The notes under the pieces: generated by a model | What the model saw: the letters and a program-made list of their open reading frames with translations, nothing else | What the model was told of the DNA's origin: nothing | The model's database searches: none | Position numbers and translations under genes: made by a program | Shown: piece after piece, positions 5,722 through 6,660 of the stretch | Layout of the letters: each line of letters opens with the position of its first letter | Numbering within the stretch: position 1 is the first letter of the stretch | Origin: Atopobium sp. | Lineage (GTDB): Bacteria > Actinomycetota > Coriobacteriia > Coriobacteriales > Atopobiaceae | Length of the DNA: 6,660 bases | Direction: 5' to 3' | Assembly: GCA_015258785.1 (NCBI GenBank) | Contig: JABZHP010000062.1 | Span: 1-6,660 of the forward strand

Positions 5722-6660
5722 ATGGATGCAAAAGTTATGGAAACATTTGAGTCCTGGCGTGCAAACGTCACCGAAGAAGACCTGGTAAAAGAGCTCGGAG
5801 AGCTTGTAAAACCAGAAGCAGAAGATAAGCTCTACGATGCATTTTATCGCTCACTTGCATTTGGTACCGCTGGTCTTCGTGGCACCATTGGCGTTGGCAC
5901 CAACCGCATGAATGTCTACGTTGTTGCTCAGGCAACCCAGGGTCTTGCGGATTACCTCAATGCTCACTATCAAAATCCTACCGTAGCTCTTGCAAGAGAT
6001 TCTCGCCTCAAGGGTGAGGACTTCCAGAAGGTTGCAGCTGGTGTTTTGGCAGCTAATGGCATCCGTGTATACGTCTACCCACGCATTGAGCCTGTCCCAA
6101 CGCTCTCGTTTGCCGTCCGCTACCTCAAGACTTCCGCAGGTATCGTGCTTACCGCAAGTCACAACCCTGCGCCTTACAACGGCTACAAGGTTTACAACGA
6201 TAACGGTGGTCAGATTACTGACGAGGCTGCAGCAGAGATTTCTGCAAACATCGCACGCGTCAATCCTTTTGACGTCAAGCCTATGGACTTTGAAGAAGGC
6301 CTGGAGAAGGGCCTGATTGTCTGGACTCCAGAAGAGGTGCTGGACAACTTCATCGAGGCTATCAAGCGCGTTTCTATTCCAGGATTTAAGGCTGCCGACG
6401 GCTACAAGGTTGTATACACGCCGCTCAACGGTACAGGTATGGAGTGTGTCACGCGCATCCTCAAGGAGATTGGCGTCAATGACGTTGACGTTGTTCCAGA
6501 GCAGGCAGAGCCAGATGGAAACTTCCCCACATGCTCCTATCCAAATCCAGAGTTCCGTGAGGCACTTGAGCTGGGCCTCAAGCTTGCGGATAAGGTAAAG
6601 CCAAACCTTTTGGTTGCAACTGATCCTGACGCCGACCGCATGGGTACCGCAATCCCACAC
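5722..6660 (+). CDS. Phosphoglucomutase/phosphomannomutase (phospho-sugar mutase), N-terminal part
   Basis: The frame is open from the ATG at 5722 to the right edge, giving 313 codons with no stop. The protein belongs to the alpha-D-phosphohexomutase superfamily, cytosolic enzymes that interconvert hexose 1- and 6-phosphates through a phosphoserine. FGTAGLRG (47-54) followed by GVGTNRMN (57-64) marks the PgcA/PGM2-like branch. TASHNP (144-149) holds the catalytic Ser146, and DPDADR (301-306) is the metal loop with D301, D303 and D305. Domains 1, 2 and most of the metal-binding part are visible; the sugar-binding loop (GEE-type) and the C-terminal phosphate-binding domain lie beyond the window. 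Family members have about 560-580 residues, so slightly more than half is seen. The likely role is supplying glucose 1-phosphate for glycan or glycogen synthesis, or breaking it down; glucose versus mannose specificity cannot be read here. It is transcribed away from rlmKL. Confidence 0.95.
   Translation, partial: MDAKVMETFESWRANVTEEDLVKELGELVKPEAEDKLYDAFYRSLAFGTAGLRGTIGVGTNRMNVYVVAQATQGLADYLNAHYQNPTVALARDSRLKGEDFQKVAAGVLAANGIRVYVYPRIEPVPTLSFAVRYLKTSAGIVLTASHNPAPYNGYKVYNDNGGQITDEAAAEISANIARVNPFDVKPMDFEEGLEKGLIVWTPEEVLDNFIEAIKRVSIPGFKAADGYKVVYTPLNGTGMECVTRILKEIGVNDVDVVPEQAEPDGNFPTCSYPNPEFREALELGLKLADKVKPNLLVATDPDADRMGTAIPH

Noticed and set aside
5480..5788. 102-codon plus-strand open frame crossing the divergent gap into the mutase gene
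   Set aside because: It overlaps the mutase start out of frame, its composition follows the GC island, and it has no recognisable domain.
5851..6660. Long minus-strand open frame (269 codons) at the right edge
   Set aside because: It is antisense to the mutase gene, whose plus-strand frame shows every diagnostic motif of its family. The minus-strand translation resembles no protein family I know.

Overview
This window looks like ordinary chromosome from a mid-GC bacterium. It holds four protein genes, two of them cut by the window edges, and no mobile element, tRNA, rRNA or CRISPR array. Shine-Dalgarno sites are clear (GAGAGG, AAAGGTG, GGGAG), starts are ATG, and the protein-coding sequence is of middling GC with AT-rich gaps. 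The gene types and protein character would suit an actinobacterial lineage such as the Atopobium/Lancefieldella group (Coriobacteriia), but this is an impression from protein style, not a proven assignment.

Layout. (1) 1-623, plus strand: the C-terminal part of a Cof-type HAD phosphatase. (2) 624-723: a convergent gap with a strong stem-loop usable as a terminator from both sides. (3) 724-3006, minus: a Kup-family potassium transporter with a long acidic C-terminal tail. (4) 3007-3121: an AT-rich gap with a 14-bp perfect palindrome. (5) 3122-5410, minus: a fused RlmKL-type 23S rRNA methyltransferase. (6) 5411-5721: a divergent gap containing a compact GC-rich island with nested complementary segments. 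(7) 5722-6660, plus: the first 313 codons of a phosphoglucomutase/phosphomannomutase of the FGTAGLRG type, running off the right edge.

The genes do not form one pathway. rlmKL and kup point the same way, 115 bp apart with no obvious terminator between them, so kup may be read partly from the rlmKL promoter. The sugar-phosphate mutase and rlmKL are divergent and share the 311-bp gap.

The two most interesting points are these. First, the RlmL (m2G2445) half of the rRNA methyltransferase keeps its THUMP region and the flanks of its SAM site, but has lost the glycine-rich SAM motif and the NPPY catalytic motif, while the RlmK half keeps its SAM motif. The protein therefore looks like an RlmK enzyme joined to a pseudo-enzyme RlmL half. 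Second, the 106-116 bp island in the divergent gap is about 72% GC by hand count, in flanks near 35%, and folds on paper into a long nested hairpin. It is a candidate structured RNA or leader that I cannot match to a known family. I see no clearly new multi-gene system here.
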